This document shows, piece after piece, positions 22,660 to 32,000 of a stretch of 36,537 nt of DNA. The stretch is from Saprospiraceae bacterium. GTDB lineage: Bacteria; Bacteroidota; Bacteroidia; Chitinophagales; Saprospiraceae. The translations under genes were made by a program, and so were the position numbers. Within the stretch, counting starts at the first letter, position 1; each line of letters begins with the position of its first letter. The stretch covers positions 1-36,537 of the forward strand of contig JADLDL010000064.1 in the NCBI GenBank assembly GCA_020846655.1, read 5' to 3'. The notes under the pieces are model-generated. The model was given only the letters and a program-made list of their open reading frames with translations, made no database searches and was not told where the DNA came from.

Positions 22660-23775
22660 TTAGCAGGTGATTTTTCGGTCGCGGGCTACCGCCAGCCATT
22701 CGCCGCTGAGCCGCCCGTTTTCGATGGTGTAGGCGCGTTCGAACAGCGCTACGGTCGGGCAAATATGATACGGCAGGCCGTACAGCACATCGCCCGGCTG
22801 GAAACCGTGTCCGGGCCCGGCCTCCACTACCAGGTGCTCTTCGCTTTGGCCGATGGGCAGCAAATGGGGCGCGTTCAGGAACGAAACCCGTTGCGACAGG
22901 GGATTTTCGGCGGCGACGGATTTGTGGCCCAGGTCCAGGCAAAGTTTGGTGGCATCGGGCAGCGACACCACGCGGGTGAGCAGCAAGGCGGCCGGTTCGA
23001 ACGGCTGTTCCGGGCAAAGGCTGCTGTAGCCCTGATCCCAGTAAATAAAGGTACCCGGGCTGCATTCCACATCCAGCCGTTCGGCATGGATGGGAAAGGT
23101 GGGCGATCCGCCGGCCACGACGGTGGGCTCGGGCAAGCCGGCGCCCCGAATCCGCTCCCGCAGCGCATCCACCGGGGCAAAGGCTTCGTGGCAGGCTGCG
23201 CGCCGCGCTTCCAGGTCGGGCTGGCGCACATGGCCGTCGTAGGCGTGGAGGCCGAGGGGCCGGATACCCGGCATGCCGGCGCAGGCCGTGTACAATTGGA
23301 AGGCGGTTTCGCCTGGGGCAATGCCGCTGCGGTGTTGGCCAGTGTTCAGGTCAAGAAACACCGAGACTTCCCGGCCCAGCGCAGCAAAGGCGGCAGCCAG
23401 TTGGCGGGCAGCGTCGGGGTGGTCGCACAGGCAGGCATACCGGGTGCCGGGGTACTGTTGCGTGAGTGCGGCAAAGCGCTGCACTTTTGGGCCGACGGGC
23501 TGGTAGGCCAGCAGCACATCCGCTGCGCCGCATTGGCCCAGCATCTCGGCTTCGGCGATGGTAGCGCATTTGAATTTGGTAATTCCGGTGCGCAGCATCA
23601 GCCGGGTGGCTTCGGCCGATTTGTTGGTTTTGACGTGGGGGCGCAGGCGCTGCACATCGCCAACCAGGGCGATGGCCCGGTCGATGTTGCGCTGTACGCG
23701 CTCGGGGTAAAGGAGCAGGGCCGGCGAGTCGGGCAGCAGCGCGGGGTCGATGGCGTACCAGGAGGAAGCGGGCAT
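22660..23775 (-). CDS. D-threonine aldolase / D-serine dehydratase family PLP enzyme, H-x-C type
   Basis: A 371-residue fold-type III (alanine-racemase-like barrel) enzyme of the D-TA/DSD family. The PLP lysine is Lys49 in LRPHVKTNKS. Barrel strands such as VFLDLNTGQHRSGI and GLHAYDGHVR follow, with a glycine-rich phosphate site near VVAGGSPTFP. The C-terminal metal site is PYHICPTV, with His337 and Cys339. In known members H-x-D goes with D-threonine aldolase, while H-x-C goes with D-serine dehydratase and D-threo-3-hydroxyaspartate dehydratase. I therefore infer a beta-eliminating dehydratase rather than an aldolase, though annotation pipelines would call it D-TA. It lies between the RidA gene (8 bp) and the M19 gene (13 bp), which fits production of reactive enamines. 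Confidence 0.88.
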   Translation of the reverse strand: MPASSWYAIDPALLPDSPALLLYPERVQRNIDRAIALVGDVQRLRPHVKTNKSAEATRLMLRTGITKFKCATIAEAEMLGQCGAADVLLAYQPVGPKVQRFAALTQQYPGTRYACLCDHPDAARQLAAAFAALGREVSVFLDLNTGQHRSGIAPGETAFQLYTACAGMPGIRPLGLHAYDGHVRQPDLEARRAACHEAFAPVDALRERIRGAGLPEPTVVAGGSPTFPIHAERLDVECSPGTFIYWDQGYSSLCPEQPFEPAALLLTRVVSLPDATKLCLDLGHKSVAAENPLSQRVSFLNAPHLLPIGQSEEHLVVEAGPGHGFQPGDVLYGLPYHICPTVALFERAYTIENGRLSGEWLAVARDRKITC

Positions 23776-23783
23776 GGTCGGAT

Positions 23784-24242
23784 TTATTGAATTTCAAAAA
23801 TGCCTTCGATTTCTACGGCCACATTGCCGGGCAGGGAGCCCATACCGACGGCGCTGCGCACGCCGATGCCGGCTTCGCCCCAGAGTTCGGCAAACAAGGC
23901 GCTGCAGCCGTTGATGACGATGGGGTGCTTTTCATAGTTGGCCGTCGCATTGACCATGCCGAGCAGTTTGATCACGCGTTTGATGCGCCCGAGATCGCCC
24001 AGGTGTTCCTGCAGAGAGGCCAAAATGCCCAATCCGCATTGCCGGGCAGCCGTCTGGCCCTGCTCTTCGTCGAGGTCTTGTCCGAGTTTGCCGGTGATAA
24101 AACTGCCGTCGGTGCGCACCGACACGTGGCCGGAGACGGACACGAGATGGCCGTCGGTCACACATTTTTTGTAGATGCCTTTGGACGGCGGGAGAGTAGG
24201 CAGCGCAAGGCCCAGGGACTCCAGTTTTTGCTCGATGCTCAT
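23784..24242 (-). CDS. RidA/YjgF/UK114 family enamine-imine deaminase
   Basis: A 152-residue single-domain RidA protein, slightly longer than E. coli RidA because of an N-terminal extension, as in the subgroup with a PPSKGIYKK opening. The conserved Arg that binds the substrate carboxylate is in GVRSAVGMGSLPGNVAVEIE, the family signature. RidA proteins hydrolyse 2-aminoacrylate and related imines released by PLP dehydratases, preventing enzyme damage. It is the first gene of the operon with the D-amino-acid PLP enzyme and the M19 dipeptidase. The operon diverges from the sigma factor gene across 68 bp. A minus-strand TACCTTTA at 24279-24272 is a possible -7 element. Confidence 0.93.
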   Translation of the reverse strand: MSIEQKLESLGLALPTLPPSKGIYKKCVTDGHLVSVSGHVSVRTDGSFITGKLGQDLDEEQGQTAARQCGLGILASLQEHLGDLGRIKRVIKLLGMVNATANYEKHPIVINGCSALFAELWGEAGIGVRSAVGMGSLPGNVAVEIEGIFEIQ

Positions 24243-24294
24243 TTGATTTGAATATTTTATGATCTTACGGCTAAAGGTACTGCGCTATGGGGTA

Positions 24295-24302
24295 TACTTT
24301 TG
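24295..24302 (+). promoter_or_regulatory. Bacteroidota -7 box for the ECF sigma gene
   Basis: TACTTTTG matches the Bacteroidota -7 consensus TAnnTTTG. No TTG is found at the expected distance upstream, so it may be weak or recognised by an alternative sigma factor. Transcription would start near 24307-24309, almost at the ATG at 24311. This argues against the in-frame ATG at 24287 as the start and suggests a leaderless or very short-leader mRNA. Confidence 0.45.
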
Positions 24303-24310
24303 CCAGACGT

Positions 24311-24886
24311 ATGCATACTGATCACCAATACATTGAAGCCTTGCGGCGCAACGATGCGCGGGGCATTCGCGAAATCTACCAGCGTTTTTCCGGCCAGGCC
24401 ATTCGCTGGGTGGCGCAGCACAATGGGACCACGGCCGATGCCCGGGATATTTTTCAGGAGGCGGTACTGGTCTTGTACGAAAAAGCCCTGGACCCCGGGT
24501 TTGTGCTGACATGCCCGCTGGGCGCTCTGTTGCACGTTTTTTACTCGCGCAAATGGATCGATCGCCTTCGGCAAAAAGTACGAGACGGCGGGGTAAGGAA
24601 AATAGAGGAGCAGCGATATACCGAAGAAGCGGTGGAAGAAGATGCCCTGACGATTGCTGAAGAGGCCCTGGCCGAGCAACAGCGACAGGAGCGCCTGGGC
24701 AAGGTGTTTGGTCAGTTGAGCGAACTCTGCCGCCGCCTGCTCACGCTGCTGTCGAACGGCATCAAGCCGGCCGAGGCCGTGCTGCAACTCGAACTCAACA
24801 GCGTCGATACCTTGTACCGGCGCAAAAACGCTTGTATGCAGCGCTGGCGCGAACTGTATCTGGAAACCGGTGCAAGCCAACCTTAA
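24311..24886 (+). CDS. ECF-type RNA polymerase sigma-70 factor
   Basis: A 191-residue sigma factor with regions 2 and 4 only. Region 2 includes DARDIFQEAVLVLYEKAL and SRKWIDRLRQK (core binding and -10 recognition). Region 4 is a helix-turn-helix (SELCRRLLTLLSNGIKPAEA and SVDTLYRRKNACMQRWREL). I start at the ATG at 24311 because an ATG eight codons upstream would precede the promoter-like box at 24295. The stop is followed after 2 bp by a membrane protein with TPR-like repeats that is probably its regulator. Bacteroidota sigma factors of this kind often sit beside such partners, and in other genomes near CHAT genes (family knowledge); here a CHAT gene lies 15 kb away. Confidence 0.9.
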   Translation: MHTDHQYIEALRRNDARGIREIYQRFSGQAIRWVAQHNGTTADARDIFQEAVLVLYEKALDPGFVLTCPLGALLHVFYSRKWIDRLRQKVRDGGVRKIEEQRYTEEAVEEDALTIAEEALAEQQRQERLGKVFGQLSELCRRLLTLLSNGIKPAEAVLQLELNSVDTLYRRKNACMQRWRELYLETGASQP

Positions 24887-24888
24887 CC

Positions 24889-25632
24889 ATGGAACAACAA
24901 GATTTTCAATTGCTCGATCAATATTTCAACGGCCTGCTTTCGGAGGCTGAGCAGGAAGTCGTGCTCAAAAAAGCCGCTGCGGAACCTGCATTTGGGCAGG
25001 CGTTCGAACTGCGCCGCCAACTGGAGGACTGGCCCCGCCGGGAGGCCCTGCGCCAGGCCTTTGCCGCCAATTTGCCGGCCCTCGGAGATGAATTTTTTCA
25101 GGAAAAAACGGGCGAACAGCAAGTCCAGGAGTTCACCGTGCAGGTCAACCGACGGCGTTGGTGGCTGGCTGCGGCGGCCGTTTTGATCCTGCTGTCCGCT
25201 GCGCTGTGGTTTTTTAATCTGCCGCAAACCTCGCTGTACCAGGAATATGCGCAATATTCGGCGCTGAGTTTCACCGAACGCGGCAGTGCTGTTGCTGATG
25301 CTGCCGCCGCAGAAACGGCGTTCAATGCCCGGCATTATCCGGAGGCCTTGGAGGCACTGGATCGGCTGCTGGCTCAGGAACCCGCCAACGCGGTTGCCCG
25401 TTTGTACCGGGGGCTTTGCCTCCTGGAACTCCGCCGGCCGGCCGACGCCCGCGAAGCCCTGTTGCCCCTGGTGCAGGGCCAGACCGCCTTGCGGGCCGAT
25501 GCGCAGTGGTATGTTGCGTTGAGTTATTTGTTGGAAGACAATCCGCAAGGCTGCCAAACGGCACTACAGCAACTACAGCCTGGCGAAGACCACTACGAAG
25601 CGGCGCAGGACTTGTTGCAGCAGTTGCGATAG
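24889..25632 (+). CDS. Probable anti-sigma factor: single-pass membrane protein with periplasmic TPRs
   Basis: A 247-residue protein starting at the ATG 2 bp after the sigma factor stop. The first 85 residues are a cytoplasmic helical segment (LLDQYFNGLLSEAEQEVVLK), with the same pattern as Bacteroidota anti-sigma N-termini. One transmembrane helix follows (about residues 91-109, WWLAAAAVLILLSAALWFF after a triple Arg), then TPR-like helices (HYPEALEALDRLLAQEPANA, ARLYRGLCLLELRRPADARE, AQWYVALSYLL). The topology is cytoplasm inside, TPRs outside. I infer that it sequesters the ECF sigma factor and senses an envelope signal through the TPRs. It lacks the zinc-binding motif of ZAS anti-sigma factors. 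Confidence 0.75.
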   Translation: MEQQDFQLLDQYFNGLLSEAEQEVVLKKAAAEPAFGQAFELRRQLEDWPRREALRQAFAANLPALGDEFFQEKTGEQQVQEFTVQVNRRRWWLAAAAVLILLSAALWFFNLPQTSLYQEYAQYSALSFTERGSAVADAAAAETAFNARHYPEALEALDRLLAQEPANAVARLYRGLCLLELRRPADAREALLPLVQGQTALRADAQWYVALSYLLEDNPQGCQTALQQLQPGEDHYEAAQDLLQQLR

Positions 25633-25702
25633 CGTTTGCTTTGAACTCCTTGAAACCAAACTACCTGGCATCCTGAACGAGAAAATTAAATAAAAACACA
25701 CC

Positions 25703-27244
25703 ATGCTGAAAAAAATAATACTGCTTTTGATTGTACTGGGGATGGGGGCAGGCGCCGGGGCTCAAAACAGGATCATCCTGAACGCAGATGGCGGCCGCGA
25801 TACGATTAGCCGGCACATTTACGGGCATTTTGCCGAACACCTCGGCCGCTGTATTTACGGCGGGTTTTATGTTGGAGAAGGCAATCAACAGATTCCGAAC
25901 CAGGCGGGGGTACGCAGCGACATCCTGGCCGCGCTGAAAAATCTGAAAGTGGCCAATTTGCGTTGGCCCGGCGGCTGTTTTGCCGATACCTACCATTGGA
26001 AGGACGGGATTGGCCCCAAGGACAAACGGCCCAGCATAACCAACGTATGGTGGGGGGGAGTGACCGAAGACAACAGTTTCGGTACCCACGATTTTCTGAA
26101 CCTCTGCGAAGCCATTGGGGCTGAACCTTATCTGGCCGGCAACGTCGGCAGCGGTAGCGTCCAGGAATTGTCGGATTGGGTAGCCTACACCAATCAGGAA
26201 ACGGGCAGCCCGATGAGTGCCCTGCGGAAAACCAATGGCCGGGAAAAGCCCTGGGGGGTCAACTTTTGGGGCGTCGGCAACGAGGTTTGGGGCTGTGGCG
26301 GCAACATGAAGCCGGAGTATTATGCCAATATATACCGCCAATACGCCACGTTTATGTCCAACTGGGGCTCCGGAGGCCAATTGTTCCGGGTGGCCTCGGG
26401 CGCCAATTCGTCTGATTACAACTGGACCGAAGTGTTGCTGCGTGATATTCCCCACAACATGCTCGAAGGCGTGGCCCTGCACCATTATTCGGTAATTGAT
26501 TGGAATAAAAAGGGTTCGGCAACGGCATTTTCGGAAGAACAATATTGTAAAACCCTCAGTGAGGCCCTCCGCATGGAAGAACTGGTGACCCGCCATTCCA
26601 CCATTATGGACAAATACGACCCAGCCAAGAAAATTGCCCTGGTCGTGGATGAGTGGGGCGGCTGGTACGACGTGGAGCCGGGTACTAATCCGGGGTTCTT
26701 GTTCCAGCAAAACACGATGCGGGACGCCATGATCGCTGGCGTAACGCTCAATATTTTTCACCGGCATTGCGACCGGGTGCGGGTGGCCAACCTGGCCCAA
26801 ACCGTGAACGTCCTGCAGGCAGTTGTACTCACAGAAGGTGAAAAAATGTTGCTCACACCCACCTATCATGTGCTGGAAATGTACAACGTGCACCAGGATG
26901 CGCTGTCGTTGCCCCTGGATATCCGGACGAACGATTATGTTTTCGGCAAGCAGAAACTGCCTGCCGTTTCGGCCTCCGCTTCCCGCGACAAAGCCGGGCG
27001 GGTGCATATTTCCCTGGTGAATATCGACCCCAACCGCCCACAGGAACTTACGGTGGTCTTGCGTGGCCTTCAAGCGGCTGGCGTTACCGGCCGGATTCTG
27101 CAGGCGGCCAAGGTGCAGGACTATAATAGTTTTGAGCAACCGGACCGGATAAAACCTGCCGATTTTAAGGCGATTACGCTGCGTGCCGAATTATTAACCC
27201 TCAGCCTGCCGCCGGCCTCAGTAGTGGTGCTGGAACTGCGCTAG
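25703..27244 (+). CDS. Secreted alpha-L-arabinofuranosidase, GH51
   Basis: A 513-residue exported glycosidase with signal peptide MLKKIILLLIVLGMGAGAGA. The GH51 barrel begins with SRHIYGHFAEHLGRCIYGG and NLRWPGGCFADTYHW. The acid/base is Glu194 in GNEVWGCGG and the nucleophile is Glu317 in VVDEWGGWY; a C-terminal beta-sandwich ends VVVLELR. GH51 enzymes remove terminal arabinofuranose from arabinan and arabinoxylan. No SusC/SusD genes or other polysaccharide-utilisation genes lie in the window, so it appears to be a solitary gene. It starts 70 bp after the anti-sigma gene and may or may not share its transcript. Confidence 0.94.
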   Translation: MLKKIILLLIVLGMGAGAGAQNRIILNADGGRDTISRHIYGHFAEHLGRCIYGGFYVGEGNQQIPNQAGVRSDILAALKNLKVANLRWPGGCFADTYHWKDGIGPKDKRPSITNVWWGGVTEDNSFGTHDFLNLCEAIGAEPYLAGNVGSGSVQELSDWVAYTNQETGSPMSALRKTNGREKPWGVNFWGVGNEVWGCGGNMKPEYYANIYRQYATFMSNWGSGGQLFRVASGANSSDYNWTEVLLRDIPHNMLEGVALHHYSVIDWNKKGSATAFSEEQYCKTLSEALRMEELVTRHSTIMDKYDPAKKIALVVDEWGGWYDVEPGTNPGFLFQQNTMRDAMIAGVTLNIFHRHCDRVRVANLAQTVNVLQAVVLTEGEKMLLTPTYHVLEMYNVHQDALSLPLDIRTNDYVFGKQKLPAVSASASRDKAGRVHISLVNIDPNRPQELTVVLRGLQAAGVTGRILQAAKVQDYNSFEQPDRIKPADFKAITLRAELLTLSLPPASVVVLELR

Positions 27245-27339
27245 AGCCCAAAAACCGGTATTTGCCCCCCAAGTGGTGCCGGGTTTAGATGGGGTGCAAA
27301 AAAGCCTGTCAGATTTCTTGACATTTTTTGTGTTCCTGC

Positions 27340-27369
27340 TTGCAAACGAGCATTCCTTCTCTACCTTTG
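27340..27369 (+). promoter_or_regulatory. Promoter P1 of the act (ACIII) operon
   Basis: TTG at 27340-27342, exactly 19 bp, then TACCTTTG at 27362-27369. This is a full match to the Bacteroidota housekeeping promoter TTG-N19-TAnnTTTG. Transcription would start near 27375, giving an untranslated leader of about 215 nt before actA. It lies in the 346-bp gene-free stretch 27245-27590, which otherwise holds only promoter P2 and leader sequence. Confidence 0.75.
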
Positions 27370-27458
27370 CGCCGCCTGTTTTAACGGTTTGTTAACGCCA
27401 ATAGAAGGAACAATAAGTTTAGACGGCATCTAAATAATGACATGATTTAACACATTGC

Positions 27459-27488
27459 TTGGCGGAAATCAGACCGTTGGTATTTTTG
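27459..27488 (+). promoter_or_regulatory. Promoter P2 of the act (ACIII) operon
   Basis: TTG at 27459-27461, exactly 19 bp, then TATTTTTG at 27481-27488, again a full match to TTG-N19-TAnnTTTG. The start would be near 27494, about 97 nt before the actA ATG. It lies 119 bp downstream of P1, so the operon seems to have two tandem promoters in the same orientation. Confidence 0.72.
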
Positions 27489-27590
27489 CGCTGACAAATT
27501 GATGACGCTGATCTGCAACCGTAATGACCGGGATTCTTGGATCAACTGAATTTATTACTCGACCGTTTGCCATTAATTAGCACTTCAAAT

Positions 27591-28976
27591 ATGTTGCTGA
27601 AACGCATCTGCTGGGTTTTCTCGCTGTTTTTGCTTGCCTCTATCGCCCTACAAGCGGCGCCTACCAAAGAAGCCGGCAAGGAACTTTTTTCTGCCAACTG
27701 CGGCTCCTGTCACGCTAAAAATATGAAAGATAACCTCACCTGCCCGGCACTGGGCGGGGTAGAGGAGCGCTGGGCGGCCTATCCGAAAACGGATTTGTAC
27801 AAATGGATTCGCGCTTCGCAGGCCATGATCGCCGCCGGACACCCCCGGGCGACAGAATTGTGGAACCAGTACAAGCCCACGATCATGAACAACTTCCCCG
27901 GGCTGACGGACGAGCAGATCGAAAGCCTGTTGTTGTATATTAAAGAGCCAACAAGTGGGCCGCCGAAACCACCGGAAGATCCGACCGATGGACCGAAAGA
28001 ATCTGGCAACATGTGGCTGTTTGCCGGTTTGGCCCTGATTCTGGGCTTGCTGGCCTTCGCCCTGATGCGCATCATCGACAACCTGGGCAATATCACCAGG
28101 GTGCAGGCTGGCGAATCGCCGGTATCGCGCACCCTGTCGCAGGTGCTGTCTACTAAAGGTGCAGTTGCTTTCCTGGTCTTTGCGTTGGTACTTTTCCTGG
28201 GCTACAAAGCCGTGGACAACGCTACCCGGATGGGCCGCGAGCAAAATTACCAGCCCGATCAACCGGTCGCCTTTAGCCATAAAATTCATGCCGGTGTCAA
28301 TAAAATTGATTGCCAATATTGCCACGACGGCGCCCGCCGCTCCAAGCAGTCCATTATCCCGGCAACCAATACGTGCATGAACTGCCACAGCGCCGTCAAA
28401 AAAGGCACGATTTCCGGCACTTCCGAAATCACGAAAATCTTTGCTTCGATCGGCTACGATCCGCTCATGAGCCAGTACATTCCGGACTATGAAAACTGGA
28501 GTGAAAAGCAAATCGAAGACCTCTACAAAAAATGGATCGGCCAGGAGTACATGTCGGCCAATAGCCTTACTGCCATGAACGATGCCGGCCGCACCGTTGT
28601 CGAATCGCAATGGGAAGGCATTGTAAAAGCGCTTAAAAACGACTCCAACGGCAAAATCCAGGGCCCCATCGAATGGACCCGGATCCACAACCTGCCCGAT
28701 CACGCGTATTTCAACCACGCACAACACGTATCCATCGGCCAGGTCGCCTGCCAGAAATGCCACGGCCCGGTTGAAAAAATGGATGTGGTGTACCAGTACT
28801 CCACCCTCGGGATGGGCTGGTGTATCAACTGCCACCGGGAAACGGAGGTGAAATTTGCCGACAACGACTACTACAAACAATACGAACGGTACCACGAAGA
28901 ACTTAAAGACGGCAAACGTACCAAAGTTACGGTATCCGATATCGGCGGCCTGGAATGCCAGAAATGCCACTATTAA
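27591..28976 (+). CDS. actA: ActA, multiheme cytochrome c subunit of Alternative Complex III
   Basis: Periplasmic heme subunit of the quinol:cytochrome c oxidoreductase ACIII. The start is the ATG at 27591, giving a signal peptide (MLLKRICWVFSLFLLASIAL); an upstream frame from 27537 adds only 18 poor residues. Order: a monoheme domain (CGSCH, about residues 39-43); two transmembrane helices (about 142-164 and 187-205); then a pentaheme domain with CQYCH, CMNCH, CQKCH, CINCH and CQKCH, the last at the C-terminus. The six heme sites and the N-terminal extra domain match other Bacteroidota ActA proteins. First gene of the operon, served by promoters P1 and P2. Confidence 0.95.
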   Translation: MLLKRICWVFSLFLLASIALQAAPTKEAGKELFSANCGSCHAKNMKDNLTCPALGGVEERWAAYPKTDLYKWIRASQAMIAAGHPRATELWNQYKPTIMNNFPGLTDEQIESLLLYIKEPTSGPPKPPEDPTDGPKESGNMWLFAGLALILGLLAFALMRIIDNLGNITRVQAGESPVSRTLSQVLSTKGAVAFLVFALVLFLGYKAVDNATRMGREQNYQPDQPVAFSHKIHAGVNKIDCQYCHDGARRSKQSIIPATNTCMNCHSAVKKGTISGTSEITKIFASIGYDPLMSQYIPDYENWSEKQIEDLYKKWIGQEYMSANSLTAMNDAGRTVVESQWEGIVKALKNDSNGKIQGPIEWTRIHNLPDHAYFNHAQHVSIGQVACQKCHGPVEKMDVVYQYSTLGMGWCINCHRETEVKFADNDYYKQYERYHEELKDGKRTKVTVSDIGGLECQKCHY

Positions 28977-29009
28977 TTCAGACCACGGTCTGCGCCTCCA
29001 AGAACCACT

Positions 29010-29039
29010 TTGACCACATTTTAGAACATTGACCACATT
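29010..29039. repeat. Short direct repeat TTGACCACATT before actB
   Basis: TTGACCACATT occurs at 29010-29020 and again at 29029-29039, 19 bp apart, in the 72-bp space between actA and actB, ending 9 bp before the actB ATG. No Shine-Dalgarno sequence is visible, as is usual in Bacteroidota. The role is unknown; it could be a leftover of slippage or a translation or processing signal. Confidence 0.6.
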
Positions 29040-29048
29040 CAATATAAT

Positions 29049-32000
29049 ATGCACCACGACAACGGTATTTGGGTCAGCTCCGAAGATTTGACACGCGACG
29101 AATCGTTCCTGCGCTCGGCTGAAAAAGAATTTTCCGTGGAAACCATGGCCGAATCCGACGGCTCATGGACGGCCTCCCGCCGCGATTTTCTCAAATTGAT
29201 GGGCTTTGGCTTGGGCGCAGCCACACTGGCGGCCTCTTGCGAAATCCCCGTCAAACGAGCAATCCCGTACGTGACCAAGCCGGATGAAATCGTGCCGGGT
29301 GTAGCCAATTATTACGCCTCTTCTTTCGTCAATGGCGGTGATTATTGCTCCATTTTGGTAAAAACGCGCGAAGGCCGCCCCATCAAAATCGAGGGCAACA
29401 CCCTGAGCAGCGTTACTTCCGGCGGTACCAGCGCCCGCGCACAAGCCCTTGTTTTGGGCCTGTACGACATGCGCCGCATCCATTCGGCCGGTACGGTAGA
29501 AGGTGGAGAAGTGAAAAAACTCGACTGGAAAGAACTTGACAATAAAGTAAAAGGCCAGTTGGCATTGGGCGGCAACATTCGCCTGATTACCAATACGATC
29601 CTCAGCCCCACGGCCAAAATGGCACTGGCTGAATTCACGGCCAAATACCCGAATACCCGTGTCGTGAGTTACGACCCGGTGTCCAGCGCCGCCTTGCTGG
29701 CCGCCAACCAGCAGTGTTTCGGTGTGCGTGGCATTCCGAATTACAAATTCGGTGAGGCCGACGTCATCGTTTCCTTTGGCGCCGATTTCCTGGGCACCTG
29801 GATCAGCCCGATCGAGTATGCCCGCGATTACGCTGCCAAGCGGAAAATCAAATCCATCAAAGGCGCTACCATGTCGCGCCATTACCAGGTGGAAAGCCAT
29901 ATGTCGCTGACAGGCTCCAATGCGGACAACCGTATTTTGGTAAAACCCAGCGAACAAGGCGCCGCCATTTGTGCCCTGTACAATGAAGTGGCCGCTCTTA
30001 CCGGCGGCGCAGGCATTGGCGGACCGACACTGAACGACAAAGCCAAGGCTTCCCTGAAAAAAGTGGCAGCCGAGTTGGTGGCCAGCAAAGGCAAATCGCT
30101 GGTCGTCAGTGGCTCCAACAATGTGATGGAACAAATCATTGTCAACAAAATCAATGATTTGCTGGGCAACATCAACACGACCGTCGACTTCAGCGTAGTG
30201 AACAACATGCGCCAGGGCGACGAACGCGATATGATGCGCCTCATTGGCGAAATGAACGCCGGTCAGGTCTCTATCGTGATCGTTTGGGGGGCGAATCCCG
30301 CCTATGAATTGCCGAATGCAGGCCAGTTTAAGGACGCCTTTGCCAAAGTAAATACGCGGATCTCCTTCAACGGATCGCTGGACGAAACGACGGGCCTGTG
30401 TTCCCATGCCGCTCCGGCACACCACACGCTCGAGGCTTGGGGCGATGCTGAGCCCAAAACGGGGCACTACAGCCTGCAACAACCGACCATCGCGCCGCTT
30501 TTTGAAACCCGCCAGGCCGAACACTCCCTGCTTGAATGGGCCGACAGCCAGAATCTCAACCGACAGGACGATCAGCCCTACTACCAATATCTGAAATCTG
30601 TGTGGGCAAGCGACATGTTTGCCAAACAAAATAAATACAGCACGCCGGCTGCTTTCTGGGATATGACCCTGCACGGCGGTGTGTTTGACATGCATGCCGC
30701 ACCGGTAACCGTGTCTTTCATCGCCGGTATCGCGCTGAATGCTTCGGGTGTGACCCAGCCGGGCTCCAGCGAACTTGAAATTTCCTTCCTCGAAACGGTG
30801 AACACCGGCAACGGGCAGTACGCGCACAACCCCTGGTTACAGGAAGTGCCCGACCCGGTCAACCGCACAGTTTGGGGCAACTACCTGAATATCCCAGTGG
30901 AATGGGACGGCGTCAATAACATCAACGGCTGGAAAAACCTCAACGACGGCGATAATGTCGAAGTAGAGGTGAAAGGCCAGAAACTGAGCTGCACGGTCGT
31001 GCGTACCTTTGGCCAAATGCCGGGTACCGTTGCGATTGCCCTGGGCGGTGGCCGCGAAAGCGGTGGCTGTGGGGTAGGGTATGGCGTAAATGTCAATCCC
31101 TGGCTCCCGATCGAAGGTGGTTTTATCCAGTATGCCGCGAAAGAAGCGCGTGTAACACCTGCCGGAACAGTAGATAAAAACTTTGCCTGCGTACAATTCC
31201 ACCACACGATGGGGGTACAAGCGATGGGCAAAGAAGAAGGCAAAGTGATCAACGCGGATGAAAAATCGCTGGGCTGGAAAGGTTTCCAGGGCTCACTGAC
31301 GGATCGTTCGATTATTTTCCAGACCAACCTGAGCGAATTGCCGGAACTGGCTGAAAAAATGACCGAGTTCCACGAAGAAGCCAGTCACCTGAATGCTCAA
31401 ACCCTGTATCCGGACACTGCCGAATATTTTGGCACCGGTTTGAAATGGGGCATGCACATTGATCTGAATGCCTGCATTGGTTGCGGCGCCTGCCAGATCG
31501 CTTGCGTCAGCGAAAACAATATCCCGGTCGTCGGTAAAAACGAAGTGAACCGCCACCATGAAATGACCTGGTTGCGGATCGACCGCTACTTCTACGGCGA
31601 TATCGAAAACCCGAAAGTAGTCTACCAGCCGATGATGTGTCAGCACTGCGACAACGCTCCTTGTGAGAACGTTTGCCCGGTGAACGCCACCAACCACTCG
31701 ATGGAAGGCATCAATCAGATGGCCTACAACCGCTGCATCGGTACCCGCTACTGCGCCAACAACTGCCCGTATAAAGTGCGCCGTTTCAACTGGCTGGATT
31801 ATACGACCGCCGACGTTTGGCCCGGCAACGAAGACCGCGTCTTCTGGGTAGAGGGTGAAGACAAACCGTACTATGCTGACAACCTCGTTCGGATGGTACT
31901 GAACCCCGACGTAACGGTTCGCTCGCGTGGTGTGATCGAAAAATGCTCGTTCTGCATCCAACGGATTCAGGAAGGCAAATTGACGGCCAAACAAGAGGGC

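Noticed and set aside
27245-27340. Intrinsic terminator after the GH51 gene (AAACCGG ... CCGGGTTT)
   Set aside because: The stem is short and imperfect, the loop is about 20 nt, and no T run follows directly, so I do not list it.
27591-28976. Extra N-terminal heme domain on ActA as a novelty
   Set aside because: The monoheme plus pentaheme arrangement is the usual form of ActA in Bacteroidota.
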